Assembly: GCA_031271865.1 (NCBI GenBank)
Contig: JAISUW010000038.1
Span: forward strand, 1-64,000
DNA: 64,000 nucleotides
Source of the DNA: Oscillospiraceae bacterium
Lineage (GTDB): Bacteria > Bacillota > Clostridia > Oscillospirales > Acutalibacteraceae
Direction of reading: 5' to 3'
Both the position numbers and the translations under genes were made by a program. How positions within the stretch are numbered: the stretch's first letter is position 1; the number at the start of each line of letters is the position of its first letter. Below are positions 25,367 to 34,697 of the stretch, in pieces. The notes under the pieces are model-generated. The model was given only the letters and a program-made list of their open reading frames with translations, ran no database searches and was not told the origin of the DNA.

Positions 25367-25909
25367 TCAACTCTCTGCTGCGGCCGTTGTTGCTTGGGTA
25401 TCTGCCACGACCGTCGTGGCGGGGACTTTGTCGGTCGGGAAGTCGAAACCGTGCAGGAAGCCGCCCAACTCTAAGGAGCACACATCGCCGCCTACTACTT
25501 TCCCATCGCTCACCAAGAGATTCGCTTGCACGACCCCCGGTTGGTTCTCGTAGCCCGGGTAATTGAGTACTTCATATGTCCAACGCTTCACGCGGCTCCC
25601 GGCAAAAGGTTTGAGATCCATATCCTGCTCTTTTTGGACTCCGTTGTACTTCTCGTAGGTTTCGTCAAACTCCGCCGGGATGATGACTTCACTCACCTCT
25701 ATGGGATCTTCGCTGACCTCCCACCCAAACTGCGATAGGAATGCCAAACGCTCGGCGGCATTGGAGGCAGACAGACGGATGACCGCTGACTTCGCCGTTT
25801 CTTGATGGTGGCTGCGCAATAAGGAGAACAGCGCAAGAGCCGCCGCTACAATAACTGCAATGAGGGCAACCATCTTCAGTTTGGAACTCCGAACAGAATA
25901 TACGAACAT
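25367..25909 (-). CDS. DUF4830 domain protein, membrane-anchored
   Basis: A 180-residue protein with one N-terminal membrane segment (LKMVALIAVIVAAALALFSLL, split here as residues ~10-30), the rest outside the cell. It matches the DUF4830 pattern I know from Clostridia: ASNAAERLAFLSQFGWEV, VIIPAEFDETYEKYN, KRWTYEVLNYPGYE, then ANLLVSDGKVVGGDVCSLELGGFLHGF. Its function is unknown. An Ala/Thr-rich tail follows. The ATG has GGGGGAT upstream. It converges with dut and is divergent from hpf. Confidence 0.75.
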   Translation of the reverse strand: MFVYSVRSSKLKMVALIAVIVAAALALFSLLRSHHQETAKSAVIRLSASNAAERLAFLSQFGWEVSEDPIEVSEVIIPAEFDETYEKYNGVQKEQDMDLKPFAGSRVKRWTYEVLNYPGYENQPGVVQANLLVSDGKVVGGDVCSLELGGFLHGFDFPTDKVPATTVVADTQATTAAAES

Positions 25910-26135
25910 TATCAGTATCCCCGCTTTCGCTTATGTCTTTCAAAGCAATCCTATGCGGGGTTGGACAGTTTCATTCCTATTCTAAGACAGATTATCATCT
26001 GCCAGAAGGCTTGCAGAATAATTCACAAATAACCCTTTATTTTTTCGGCAGAATGTGATATAATATCTATATCCTTACGAGATTGCCGCTGTAGCGGCTC
26101 TGATAGCCATTATAAGACAGAAGGAAGGTACACAC

Positions 26136-26681
26136 ATGGATCTCACTATCGTAGCGCGCAAATGCCAAGCCGGCGAGCGTTTCCGCGAACACGCTGAGAA
26201 GAAACTCGGTCGCTTGGAACGGCTTCTGGGCGATGATGCCGAGGCCGCCAAAATTCGCCTGACTGCTACCGCCGAGCACGACGAGATGGAAGTCGAACTC
26301 TATGTCACACTCGGAAGCGTTCGGCTCCGTGCCGAAGAGCACGCCCGGCAGATTGAGGATGCATTCGACAAAGCTTTGGATCGCCTCGTGCGTGAACTGC
26401 GCCGCCACAAAACCCGCGTGGAAAAGAAAATCCGCCCCGCCCGTACCGCTGACTTTATGGCCTATGATGCAGACGAGGAAGAAGTCACCGAAGAAGAGGA
26501 TTTCCCCATCGTCCGTACCAAAGAGATTGAACTGCGCCCCGAAACTCCCGAAGAGGCGATCCTCCAGATGAATCTTCTCGGGCACAACTTCTATATGTTC
26601 CTCGATGCCGAAGATGCCGCTACCAAAGTCGTATATCGCAGAAAAGACGGCGGTTATGGTTTGTTGGAACCTGTTGCTTGA
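26136..26681 (+). CDS. hpf: Long-form ribosome hibernation promoting factor
   Basis: Binds the 30S subunit and dimerises ribosomes into inactive 100S particles in stationary phase or stress. Residues 1 to ~100 are the S30EA/RaiA RNA-binding domain (MDLTIVARKCQAGERFREHAEKKLGRLERL). After an acidic linker, residues ~125-181 form the dimerisation domain (FPIVRTKEIELRPETPEEAILQMNLLGHNFYMF). The length of 181 is typical of the long Firmicutes form. The ATG follows AGAAGGAAGG. A TGATATAAT extended -10 near 26056-26064 probably drives it. GC-rich palindromes and a terminator follow. Confidence 0.94.
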   Translation: MDLTIVARKCQAGERFREHAEKKLGRLERLLGDDAEAAKIRLTATAEHDEMEVELYVTLGSVRLRAEEHARQIEDAFDKALDRLVRELRRHKTRVEKKIRPARTADFMAYDADEEEVTEEEDFPIVRTKEIELRPETPEEAILQMNLLGHNFYMFLDAEDAATKVVYRRKDGGYGLLEPVA

Positions 26682-26687
26682 GTGGAG

Positions 26688-26754
26688 GCGGCCGTATTAC
26701 GGCCGCTTCGGGGCGGCCGCATTGCGGCCGCTGCTGTCGGTCGCAATGCGACCG
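26688..26754. repeat. Cluster of three GC-rich palindromes
   Basis: GCGGCCGTATTACGGCCGC (26688-26706), GCGGCCGCATTGCGGCCGC (26713-26731) and CGGTCGCAATGCGACCG (26738-26754). Each has perfect arms around a three-base ATT or AAT centre. Relatives occur at 29755-29823, 33810-33846 and 47908-48000. They sit downstream of hpf, before its terminator. Confidence 0.9.
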
Positions 26755-26758
26755 AGAA

Positions 26759-26790
26759 CCGCCCCGCCCGGAAGAAACCGGGCGGGGCGG
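26759..26790. terminator. GC-rich terminator between hpf and the ABC operon
   Basis: A 13-bp perfect stem (CCGCCCCGCCCGG / CCGGGCGGGGCGG) with an AAGAAA loop between two convergent genes. No strong T-tract follows, but the stability and position fit a bidirectional terminator. Confidence 0.65.
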
Positions 26791-26812
26791 CGGCTATTAT
26801 CCCAAACCGAGA

Positions 26813-27889
26813 TTATGCATCCGCACCTCGCGGAGCTAAGTACTTCTCGGTGAAATCGGTAAAGAACGAATCCCGTCCCGCAGCCATGGCATATAAATCT
26901 ATCTTATCGGATAAGTTAAGAACCGGGTCTTGGTTATAGCCCTCCGGAACGGTACCATTGCCGCCAGTCGCAACAATCGGATATTCCACACGGCAAGCCT
27001 CCAGCGCGGGGTCGCTGATGGCCCAATCAAGGAAGAGCTTTGCTGCTTCTTTGATAACAGGTTTCTTGATGAGGAGATTGGCTTCCACATCCCATGGACA
27101 GCCTTCTACCGGGAATACAACTTCTAAATCGGGGTTTTCTTGCGCCAGCTTTACGCAGCGGTAACCCATAGACAAACCTATAGCCGTTTCGCCTGCATCC
27201 ACGTTCTTAGCGGGCTTAGAGCCGCTGGGCGGGAACTGATCAATGTTTTTATTCAGGGCATCGAGGTATTCCCAGCCGGCTTCTTCTCCTTTCAACTGGA
27301 GGATGCCGGAGAGAATGAGCAGACCTGTACCGCTGATGGTGGGGTCGGGAGCTTGGATAAGACCCTTGTATTCCGGTTTAATCAAGTCATCAAACCCGGT
27401 AGGGACAGCGAGTCCTTTGGCTTCTAAGGCTTTCCTATCCACGACCATGGCACCCTCCGGAACCTCAATTCCAACCCAACGGGCTGGTGTCATTTTGTCC
27501 TTAAACTGCGGCAGAACACGCTCTATCCCTTCCGGGTCATATGGTTCAATGAGGTCGTAGTCCCCAAGGGATAGGATGGAGGTTACAGCCGTTCCCCATA
27601 CGACATCGGCAATGGGATTGTCTTTTTCCGCAATCAGTTTGGATACAATGGTACCGGTAGCATCTCGAGTGATTTTGATTTCGATGTTCGGGTACTTCTC
27701 ATAGAAACTGACGAGGTAGGCTTGGATAATGTCGTCCTCCAGAGCCGTGTAAACGTTGATGGTGTCTGAGATGGCAGAACGGTCGGCGGCGGTTTGCTCC
27801 TCTGCTGTGTCCGTACCGCAAGAGGCAAGCATGCCGAAGAGTAGTGCGAGGGAAAGTAAGAGGCTGATGACTTTAAGGGATTGTTTCAT
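26813..27889 (-). CDS. ABC importer solute-binding lipoprotein (2-AEP/iron type)
   Basis: A 358-residue extracellular binding protein. A lipoprotein signal (LLFGMLASCG) anchors it at Cys22-24. The mature part follows the group 1/6 solute-binding fold: INVYTALEDDIIQAYLVSFYEKYP, ADVVWGTAVTSILSL, KPEYKGLIQAPDPTISGTG, SGSKPAKNVDAGE and FPVEGCPWDVEA. These strings resemble the putative 2-aminoethylphosphonate-binding proteins (PhnS2 family) more than FbpA ferric-binding proteins, which is how I rank the substrates. No phosphonate-degrading gene is nearby. The start is ATG at 27889, with AAGGAG about ten bases upstream. It is the last gene of a three-gene minus-strand operon. Confidence 0.82.
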   Translation of the reverse strand: MKQSLKVISLLLSLALLFGMLASCGTDTAEEQTAADRSAISDTINVYTALEDDIIQAYLVSFYEKYPNIEIKITRDATGTIVSKLIAEKDNPIADVVWGTAVTSILSLGDYDLIEPYDPEGIERVLPQFKDKMTPARWVGIEVPEGAMVVDRKALEAKGLAVPTGFDDLIKPEYKGLIQAPDPTISGTGLLILSGILQLKGEEAGWEYLDALNKNIDQFPPSGSKPAKNVDAGETAIGLSMGYRCVKLAQENPDLEVVFPVEGCPWDVEANLLIKKPVIKEAAKLFLDWAISDPALEACRVEYPIVATGGNGTVPEGYNQDPVLNLSDKIDLYAMAAGRDSFFTDFTEKYLAPRGADA

Positions 27890-28001
27890 GTGCGCTGACT
27901 CCTTCATGTGTAGAATTTGGACGGTAGTATATGACACAAAGGTGTTCGCATTCTGCGGACACCTCATTGTGTTTGTGTAATGGAACTGCTGGAGAGATTT
28001 A

Positions 28002-29726
28002 TCAGCCGACCTGCTTTACCGGTGCGGCTTTGTTCGAACTTTCATGTTTTATGGCAAGACGCTTTTTGAGTGCATCAAAGCCAAGGCGTGCAGCTAAGTT
28101 CATTCCCAAGAGGCAGATACTCATTGCTGAGGCAGCCGCATAGTCAGCGTTGTCGTCCATATTGAGTATAGCCAAAGCGGCAGGCTTATTATCCGGGGTG
28201 TAGAGGAACACAATGGCACTTACTGTAATCATGGCGTTGACGAAGAAATACGTTGCTACTTCTATGACTGCTGTCAGCGAGAGCGGTACCGTTACGCGTA
28301 AGAAAAGCTTCCATGGGGGTACAGCCATGGACTCTGCAGCATCCTCATAAGCTTTGTCGAGCTTCTTCAGGGAGGTTGTGGCCGTAACATATGTAACAGC
28401 GAACATGTGCACTATATTTGATAGAATCATAATGAGAACCGTGCGGTACAGACCGTGCAAAGGATTCGGTATAGACAGCCCAAAGAAAGAAAAGTCGGTC
28501 TTATTGAAAAACATGATATAGGAAAGACCGATTACCAAACCAGGCAGAGCCATTGGGAGCATGGAGCAGAAGCGCAAAGAGGAGCGAACCGGAGCTAACG
28601 GTCTTGTTTTTTCCGTCAGGTAAGCGGTAATGAATACGATAATAGTTCCAAGTAGAGCCGTTCCTGTACAAAGAAGCAGGCTATACATAAAAGAGGAGGA
28701 GCCGCCATTGATAAGCTTTGCATCAAAATCAAAGTGCCGCAGGGAGAATGCCATATTCTGCGGCCATTTGTAGCTGAAAGCTGTGGCAAACACAGCCGCG
28801 AAAAGGAACAGAATCAGCAAATCGGACAGTCCCATGAAGCAGGTATAAATCATATCCCGCAACGGTTGCTTTTGAATCCGGAAAGCGATGGCTTTGGAGG
28901 AAATCTCCTCCGCGGCACCTTTCCGGTGGGAGAAGCGATTCGCAAAGAATGCCGCAATAGCAGGCAAAGTCAGAATAACACCAACGACCGAACCCATAGG
29001 CATATTCTGTTGCCCAACCACCTGCTTATATACATCCGTAGAAAGCACTGCGTAGTTGCCGCCGATAACCTGTGGGGCACCGAAATCCGTAAAGCATAGT
29101 GTAAAACAAACGAACGCCGCATTCATCAGACCGTATTTTGCTCCCGGCAGCGTCACGCGGAAAAATGTACGTATCGGTCCGGAGCCCATGACTGCTGCCG
29201 CTTCATACAATCTGAAGTCCGCGCTCTCCAAAGCAATCGTCAGTATCAGGAACGCCTGCGGGAAAACATAGAATATCTCAGCCATTATAATTCCTGTTTT
29301 TCCGTATATCCCAATATCTAATCCCAACTCACGCGTTACAATGCCCGCTCTGCCGAATATCGAAATCAAGCCCATAGCATGAACCATAGTCGGCACGAAC
29401 AGCGGCAAAAGCGCTATGTTCTTCAATACGTTCTTGCACGGTATCTTACACCTCGCCAAACCATAGGCAAACAAGAATGCCAGCACCACAGCAATTCCCA
29501 TGCTCCAGATACTTACCTCAAAAGAATGACCGATTGACAGCACCAACGAAGGTGTCGCAAAATAACTCCGGAAGTTCTCTAAACCGATAAATGCCCCGCC
29601 TTTGTCCTGAAACACTTTCGAAAACAAAGTGAATAAAGGAACCAGCAGAAATAGCGCAAACCATAACACCGCTCCCCAGATTAACAGCTTCTGTGCAGTA
29701 TTGCCTCGCGGGTTGGCTTTCGGCAT
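28002..29726 (-). CDS. ABC importer permease, two fused membrane domains
   Basis: A 574-residue permease with about twelve membrane helices, made of two tandem binding-protein-dependent transport domains. Each ends with an EAA-type loop for the ATPase: LYEAAAVMGSGPIRTFFRVTLPGAKYG near residue 205 and AYEDAAESMAVPPWKLFLRVTVPLS near residue 495. Double-length permeases are typical of the ferric iron (FbpB) and 2-aminoethylphosphonate importers. The ATG at 29726 follows AAAGGATG. About 110 bp separates it from the binding-protein gene and 100 bp with palindromes from the ATPase gene. Confidence 0.88.
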   Translation of the reverse strand: MPKANPRGNTAQKLLIWGAVLWFALFLLVPLFTLFSKVFQDKGGAFIGLENFRSYFATPSLVLSIGHSFEVSIWSMGIAVVLAFLFAYGLARCKIPCKNVLKNIALLPLFVPTMVHAMGLISIFGRAGIVTRELGLDIGIYGKTGIIMAEIFYVFPQAFLILTIALESADFRLYEAAAVMGSGPIRTFFRVTLPGAKYGLMNAAFVCFTLCFTDFGAPQVIGGNYAVLSTDVYKQVVGQQNMPMGSVVGVILTLPAIAAFFANRFSHRKGAAEEISSKAIAFRIQKQPLRDMIYTCFMGLSDLLILFLFAAVFATAFSYKWPQNMAFSLRHFDFDAKLINGGSSSFMYSLLLCTGTALLGTIIVFITAYLTEKTRPLAPVRSSLRFCSMLPMALPGLVIGLSYIMFFNKTDFSFFGLSIPNPLHGLYRTVLIMILSNIVHMFAVTYVTATTSLKKLDKAYEDAAESMAVPPWKLFLRVTVPLSLTAVIEVATYFFVNAMITVSAIVFLYTPDNKPAALAILNMDDNADYAAASAMSICLLGMNLAARLGFDALKKRLAIKHESSNKAAPVKQVG

Positions 29727-29754
29727 GCAGGTTTCATCCTTTCTTTTGGCAGGG

Positions 29755-29823
29755 GCGGCCGTATTACGGCCGCGATTCTGCGACCGCATTGCGGTCGCCG
29801 ACGGGAGGCCGTAATACGGCCTC
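29755..29823. repeat. Cluster of three 19-bp palindromes inside the ABC operon
   Basis: GCGGCCGTATTACGGCCGC (29755-29773), GCGACCGCATTGCGGTCGC (29780-29798) and GAGGCCGTAATACGGCCTC (29805-29823). Each has 8-bp arms and a three-base ATT/AAT centre. The first is identical to the one at 26688. They fill the gap between the ATPase stop and the permease start. Confidence 0.92.
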
Positions 29824-29826
29824 TCT

Positions 29827-30909
29827 TCACGCTGCTTTCACGAACTGCGGGTCGGCATCTAGGCGATAGGAAAAAACGTTTTCCGCATCAAAGCGAACAC
29901 GGATAGAATCCCCGACAGAAAGCTCTGCCTGGCGAAAGCGTGAATCTGTCAGGTCCATAAAGAAAGTCTCATTGTGTACACCGGAAACATCGCCTGTCAG
30001 CGCAATTCTGTAACCGGAACCCAAGAACTCTATACCAACGACAGTAACGGGTATACCCTCGTCCTGTGTTTTAGCGATGTGGATATGTTCCGGTCTAATA
30101 GCCTTGAGCTTATAATGACTGCCTGCAAGTTTCTGCCGCAATTCAGCAGATTGGTTTTCAATTGGTATGTTCTGGAAGAAATTCACCTGTCCGACAAAGT
30201 CAGCGACAAATGGAGAGTTCGGATGGTTATACACTTCTCGGGGGGAACCGGTTTGTCGGATACAAGCGTTGTTCATAACTACCAACTGATCTGCCATAGT
30301 GAGAGCCTCCTCTTGGTCGTGCGTCACCATAACTGTAGTAATGCCAAGGCTTTGCTGAAGGCTCTTGATTTCAAGGCGCACTTTCTGACGGATTTTGGCA
30401 TCCAAAGCAGAGAGCGGTTCGTCTAAGAGGAGAAAACTTGGTTTTATGGCAAGAGCCCTGGCAAGTGCTGCACGTTGCTGCTGACCGCCTGAGAGTTGAG
30501 CGGGATACTTTTCCGCTTGCTCCTCCATATGGACTAGACGTAGGGCTTCCTGAACGGCAGTTTGAATACCATCTCTGCTTATTTTTTGGGCTCCCTTGCC
30601 GGCTTTGAGACCAAAAGCAACATTATCCCAAACGGTCATATTGGGGAAGAGCGCATAGGATTGAAATACTATCCCGAAATTGCGCTTGGGCGGCGGCAGA
30701 TGAGTAGCATCCTCCCCGCGTAGGTAGACTTTACCGGCATCTGCGGTTTCCAAGCCGGCAATAACCCGTAGGAGCGTAGTCTTCCCGCAGCCGGACGGAC
30801 CAAGAAGGCAGACAAATTCCCCTTCCTGCACATCCAAAGTGATGTCGCGCAAGGCTGTAAAACTGCCGTAATTCTTTGTAAGGTTCTCTACGCGCAGGAA
30901 AGCTCCCAT
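29827..30909 (-). CDS. ABC importer ATP-binding protein (2-AEP/iron/spermidine type)
   Basis: A 360-residue ATPase that energises the importer encoded downstream. Walker A is GPSGCGKTT, the Q-loop FQSYALFPNM, the signature LSGGQQQR and Walker B LLLDEPLSALD, with the switch histidine in VMVTHDQEEA. The C-terminal third is a TOBE/regulatory domain (AIRPEHIHIA, VVGIEFLGSGYRIAL). I start at the ATG at 30909 (MGAFLRVENLTKNYG), the normal family start. GGAAGG lies ~11 bases upstream. It is the first gene of the operon, with a strong promoter at 30997-31025. Confidence 0.92.
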   Translation of the reverse strand: MGAFLRVENLTKNYGSFTALRDITLDVQEGEFVCLLGPSGCGKTTLLRVIAGLETADAGKVYLRGEDATHLPPPKRNFGIVFQSYALFPNMTVWDNVAFGLKAGKGAQKISRDGIQTAVQEALRLVHMEEQAEKYPAQLSGGQQQRAALARALAIKPSFLLLDEPLSALDAKIRQKVRLEIKSLQQSLGITTVMVTHDQEEALTMADQLVVMNNACIRQTGSPREVYNHPNSPFVADFVGQVNFFQNIPIENQSAELRQKLAGSHYKLKAIRPEHIHIAKTQDEGIPVTVVGIEFLGSGYRIALTGDVSGVHNETFFMDLTDSRFRQAELSVGDSIRVRFDAENVFSYRLDADPQFVKAA

Positions 30910-30996
30910 TCTCCTGTCATCCTTCCAAATAGCATAAACGGCGCTTGTTTCCGCGAAGCGCGGAATCAAACGCCATTGTCTGTCTGACATACTTCT

Positions 30997-31025
30997 ATTA
31001 TACCACACCATTATGAATTTGTCAA
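30997..31025 (-). promoter_or_regulatory. Promoter of the ABC importer operon
   Basis: TTGACA, 17 bp, TATAAT on the minus strand, a perfect consensus, about 88 bp upstream of the ATPase start codon. Confidence 0.87.
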
Positions 31026-31033
31026 TACACTTT

Positions 31034-31110
31034 CTTGCAAATACGAGCATTTTTGTAGCTATAACCGAAATATGATGATGATATTTGCAAGTTTTTGTAT
31101 ATATTCTTGC
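31034..31110. promoter_or_regulatory. Inverted CTTGCAAATA sites upstream of the ABC promoter
   Basis: CTTGCAAATA at 31034-31043 is repeated in inverted orientation at 31082-31091 (TATTTGCAAG), and a third CTTGCAA lies at 31104-31110. They begin about ten bases upstream of the -35 box. They may be binding sites for a regulator or a loose hairpin after purM. Confidence 0.4.
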
Positions 31111-31143
31111 AATTCTAAGAATCTAAATCCTATGGGATTCGCT

Positions 31144-32178
31144 TCACCCCAGCAGTACGCCTTCTCCCAAAACGAGTTCACCTAACACATAGGCTCCCGG
31201 TTCGCCGTTTTCGGCGAGAATCCCAAGAACTTTATCTGCCTCTGCGGCGGCAACGGTCAGTACCATACCGACACCCATATTGAATGTATTATACATATCA
31301 TGTTCCTCAATAGAACCTTGGCGGCGAAGGAGTTCAAAAATCGGCGGCGTTCTGACGGTTTTCTTCTCTATCTTGGCTGCCAAGCCTTTCGGGAGGGCGC
31401 GCGGAATATTCTCATAGAAGCCGCCGCCTGTGATGTGTGCGATGCCTTTGACCTCGACCTGTCCCAGTACTGCGAGAACAGGCTTAACATAAATTTTTGT
31501 GGGGGTAAGGAGAGCCTCACCGAGGGTGGTTCCTATACTCTCCAAGAAGAAATTCTTATTGTCCTCGTTGATTTGGAATACCTTGCGTACCAAAGAGAAT
31601 CCATTGGAGTGGAGACCGGAGGAGGGCAGAGCTATCAGAACATCCCCGGCTTGGGCAGTCTCTTTGTTAATAATCTTTGCCTTATCCACCACACCCACAC
31701 AGAATCCGGCAAGGTCATACTCATCCAAAGGATAGAAACCGGGCATCTCCGCCGTTTCCCCTCCAATAAGCGCGGCTCCGGCTTGCACACAGCCTTCTGC
31801 GACGCCGGATACAAGTGCAGCAATACGCTCCGGAACATTCTTTCCGCAGGCAATATAGTCGAGGAAAAACAGCGGTTTCGCACCGCAGCAAATGACATCA
31901 TTCGCACACATAGCCACGCAGTCGATACCGACGGTGTCGTGCTTGTTCATAAGAAATGCAACTTTCAGTTTCGTCCCCACACCATCTGTGCCGCTGACAA
32001 GAACCGGTTTCTTGTAGCCGCCCGGCAGTTCAAAGAGTCCCCCGAAACCGCCGATACCCGACACCACGCCTTTCGTCAAAGTGCGCGCAATGTGCTGCTG
32101 CATGAGTTCTACAGCACGGTAGCCGGCGGTAATATCCACACCGGCCGCTTTGTAGCTATCCGAAAATGAGTTTTCCAT
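31144..32178 (-). CDS. purM: Phosphoribosylformylglycinamidine cyclo-ligase (AIR synthase)
   Basis: Uses ATP to close the imidazole ring of 5-aminoimidazole ribotide, step five of de novo purine synthesis. The 344-residue protein shows [38 protein letters not shown] (nucleotide/Mg site), [23 protein letters not shown] and [11 protein letters not shown], all typical of PurM. The start is ATG at 32178, with GGAGG six bases upstream. It is the last of the purE-purC-purF-purM operon, 59 bp after purF. Confidence 0.96.
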   Translation of the reverse strand: MENSFSDSYKAAGVDITAGYRAVELMQQHIARTLTKGVVSGIGGFGGLFELPGGYKKPVLVSGTDGVGTKLKVAFLMNKHDTVGIDCVAMCANDVICCGAKPLFFLDYIACGKNVPERIAALVSGVAEGCVQAGAALIGGETAEMPGFYPLDEYDLAGFCVGVVDKAKIINKETAQAGDVLIALPSSGLHSNGFSLVRKVFQINEDNKNFFLESIGTTLGEALLTPTKIYVKPVLAVLGQVEVKGIAHITGGGFYENIPRALPKGLAAKIEKKTVRTPPIFELLRRQGSIEEHDMYNTFNMGVGMVLTVAAAEADKVLGILAENGEPGAYVLGELVLGEGVLLG

Positions 32179-32237
32179 AGGCACCTCCATATACAGGCAA
32201 TACTATCATTTCCTGCTGGGTATTGTTTCATTCATAC

Positions 32238-33740
32238 TCACTTCTCTTCGAGTCGTAACTGATTCTCATCGAAGGGAAGTTTATTCTCAAACTTTGACTT
32301 CAGCAACGGTTCCTCCGGGATGGGGACATTGTAATCGCCGGTAAAACAAGCATGGCAGATTCCCTGTTTCGGGCGCACCAGCATGGGCAAGTCTTCCACA
32401 GCTAAGTAACCTACGGAATCCGCCCCGATGGCGCGGGCGATGTCCGCATAGGTTTCATGCTGATTGGCAATCAGATTCTCGCGTGTATCCACATCTGTTC
32501 CGAAATAACAGGGATAGCGGAACGGCGGCGCGGCACTCATCGCATGAACCTCAGTAGCACCGGCTTCCCGCAGGATTTTGACAATCCGAGAAACAGTCGT
32601 ACCGCGCACGATGCTGTCATCCACGAATATGACACGCTTACCGTTAACAACGTGCTTCACAGGGTTAAGTTTGATGCGCACCCCATTGGTGCGGTCCGAC
32701 TGGTTGGGTTGGATAAACGTACGAGCGATGTAGCGATTCTTTATCATCCCGATGGCATAAGGAATACCGGACTGCTTGGCATAGCCGACGGCAGCATCCA
32801 TACCGCTGTCCGGGATGCCGATAACCACATCCGCCTGCACGGGGTAGCGCATAGCGAGCATCTTTCCGGCGTTCTCACGGGAGATATGCACCGAGTTGCC
32901 GTCCATAAAAGAGTCGGGGCGGGCAAAATAGATGTATTCAAAAATACACATATGTTTCGGTCTGCCCTTATCCACGTTGTGCGGAATGGATCGCAAACCG
33001 TCCTTGTCTATGACGACAATCTCTCCCGGCAGCACATCCCGCACGAACGTAGCGCCTACAGAATCCAAAGCACAAGTTTCGGAGCAGACCACATACGCAT
33101 GGGGCGGCACATTCTCACCGTGCTCGCCGATTTTACCGATAACCAACGGACGAAAGCCCAAGGGGTCGCGGCAGCAAATCATCTTTGTGGAAGACATCAT
33201 CACCAAAGAATAAGCCCCAACCAAAGAATCTACTGCCTTACAGACCGCTTCCTCTATGGTGCTGGACTTTATCCTCTGCCGCGTAATGGCGTATGCTATG
33301 ACCTCCGTGTCGTTCGTCGAGTGGAAGATGCAGCCGTCCATCTCGAATTGGTCACGCAACTCGCCGGCATTTGTCAGATTACCATTGTGCGCCACTACCA
33401 ATGACCCTTTGGCATGGTTGACGTGCATAGGCTGGGCGTTGCGGCTGGTGTTGCACCCCGTTGTTCCGTAGCGGACATGACCAACGGCCATCTGCCCCGT
33501 TCCGAGGATTTCCAATGCTTCTTTGGTAAAGACCTCATGTACCAATCCCACACGCTTGACCCCAACCGGTACCCCTCGGTCGCTCACATATATACCGCAA
33601 GACTCCTGCCCCCTGTGCTGCAAGGCATACAGCCCAAACACCGAGGCATTGGCAATGTCTATCTCACTGTCATAGGAGTATATGCCGAACACACCGCACT
33701 CCTCGTGCAGTTTATCCGTCAGTTCGTCTATAAAGGGCAT
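32238..33740 (-). CDS. purF: Amidophosphoribosyltransferase
   Basis: Makes 5-phosphoribosylamine from PRPP and glutamine, the first committed step of purine synthesis. In the 500-residue protein a short propeptide (MPFIDELTDKLHEE) precedes the catalytic cysteine of ECGVFGIY. The glutaminase part (AVGHVRYGTTG, HNGNLTN) is followed by the phosphoribosyltransferase domain with the PRPP motif VIFVDDSIVRGTT. The leader peptide resembles the Bacillus-type enzyme, which carries a [4Fe-4S] cluster. The ATG at 33740 follows GAGGAAT. Between purC and purF lie ~110 bp with two palindromes. Confidence 0.96.
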   Translation of the reverse strand: MPFIDELTDKLHEECGVFGIYSYDSEIDIANASVFGLYALQHRGQESCGIYVSDRGVPVGVKRVGLVHEVFTKEALEILGTGQMAVGHVRYGTTGCNTSRNAQPMHVNHAKGSLVVAHNGNLTNAGELRDQFEMDGCIFHSTNDTEVIAYAITRQRIKSSTIEEAVCKAVDSLVGAYSLVMMSSTKMICCRDPLGFRPLVIGKIGEHGENVPPHAYVVCSETCALDSVGATFVRDVLPGEIVVIDKDGLRSIPHNVDKGRPKHMCIFEYIYFARPDSFMDGNSVHISRENAGKMLAMRYPVQADVVIGIPDSGMDAAVGYAKQSGIPYAIGMIKNRYIARTFIQPNQSDRTNGVRIKLNPVKHVVNGKRVIFVDDSIVRGTTVSRIVKILREAGATEVHAMSAAPPFRYPCYFGTDVDTRENLIANQHETYADIARAIGADSVGYLAVEDLPMLVRPKQGICHACFTGDYNVPIPEEPLLKSKFENKLPFDENQLRLEEK

Positions 33741-33809
33741 AGTATTCCTCCGTCTGATTCGCTTCTGCTCCGGAAGCGTCGCACCCCTCAACCACAACCT
33801 GCGTGCCAC

Positions 33810-33846
33810 GGATGCCGTACGGCATCCTGAGCGCCGTACGGCGCTC
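33810..33846. repeat. Two 18-bp perfect palindromes between purC and purF
   Basis: GGATGCCGTACGGCATCC (33810-33827) and GAGCGCCGTACGGCGCTC (33829-33846) are fully self-complementary with a GTAC centre. They resemble the other palindrome clusters (CCGT...ACGG core) and lie just after the purC stop codon on the minus strand. Confidence 0.88.
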
Positions 33847-33848
33847 TT

Positions 33849-34697
33849 TCACCCCACCAAAATCCGATAGCAATCCGCATACAGTTCTCCGGTTTTCGCG
33901 GCAATCTCAGCCGGAAGATCCGGCGGCGGCTCCACGCCATCAAGCTTTTTGGCGATCAGCCAATCCCGCACGAACTGCTTATCATAGGACAGCGGAGAAG
34001 CACCGATCTCATAGGTTTTGGCATCCCAGAAGCGACTCGAGTCGGGCGTAAACACCTCATCAGCCAAAACAATTTGTCCGTTCTCATCCAGGCCGAACTC
34101 AAGCTTCGTATCGGCGATGATAATGCCGCGCTCCAGAGCATAGTCATAGCAACGAGCATACAGATCCAAGCAGATACGTTCGATTCTGTCGGTTAAGTCC
34201 GCGCCCAAATCTGCGCGAACCGTGTCAAGCGTAACATTGATGTCGTGCCCCTCCGCCGCCTTCGTGGAAGGAGTAACCATCGGCTGTGCGAGGCGTTGGG
34301 CTTGTTTATATTCCCCGGGAAAGTAAGCACCTGCAAACGTATGGTCAGACTTGTAAGACTTCCACATACTCCCGAACATAAAACCGCGGATAATAAACTC
34401 ATATGGCAGCATTTTGAGCTTTTTTACAAGAACACTCCGGCTCTGAAAGTCCTCGAGCGTGCCGGCATAATCGGAAGGCATCTCCGTGGGTGCCGTACTG
34501 ATGATATGGTTCGGCACTATGTCCTGCGTCAAGGAAAACCAGTGATTCGAGATACCGTTGAGTGCCGCGCCTTTTCCCGGGATGGGTGTCGGCAAAATCA
34601 CGTCAAAGGCAGATATGCGGTCGGTTGTAACGATAAGCAAGCTGCCGTCACCGGCATCATAGACTTCGCGTACTTTGCCGCTGATAAGCTTCTTCAC
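33849..34697 (-). CDS. purC: Phosphoribosylaminoimidazole-succinocarboxamide synthase
   Basis: Joins aspartate to CAIR using ATP, giving SAICAR. The 282-residue protein opens with LISGKVREVYDAGDGSLLIVTTDRISAFDVILPTPIPGKG, the nucleotide-binding region of SAICAR synthetases, followed by LPYEFIIRGFMFGS and IIADTKLEFGLDENG. Its start codon overlaps the purE stop (ATGA), so the two are translationally coupled. Both are transcribed leftwards toward purF and purM. Confidence 0.96.
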   Translation of the reverse strand: MKKLISGKVREVYDAGDGSLLIVTTDRISAFDVILPTPIPGKGAALNGISNHWFSLTQDIVPNHIISTAPTEMPSDYAGTLEDFQSRSVLVKKLKMLPYEFIIRGFMFGSMWKSYKSDHTFAGAYFPGEYKQAQRLAQPMVTPSTKAAEGHDINVTLDTVRADLGADLTDRIERICLDLYARCYDYALERGIIIADTKLEFGLDENGQIVLADEVFTPDSSRFWDAKTYEIGASPLSYDKQFVRDWLIAKKLDGVEPPPDLPAEIAAKTGELYADCYRILVG

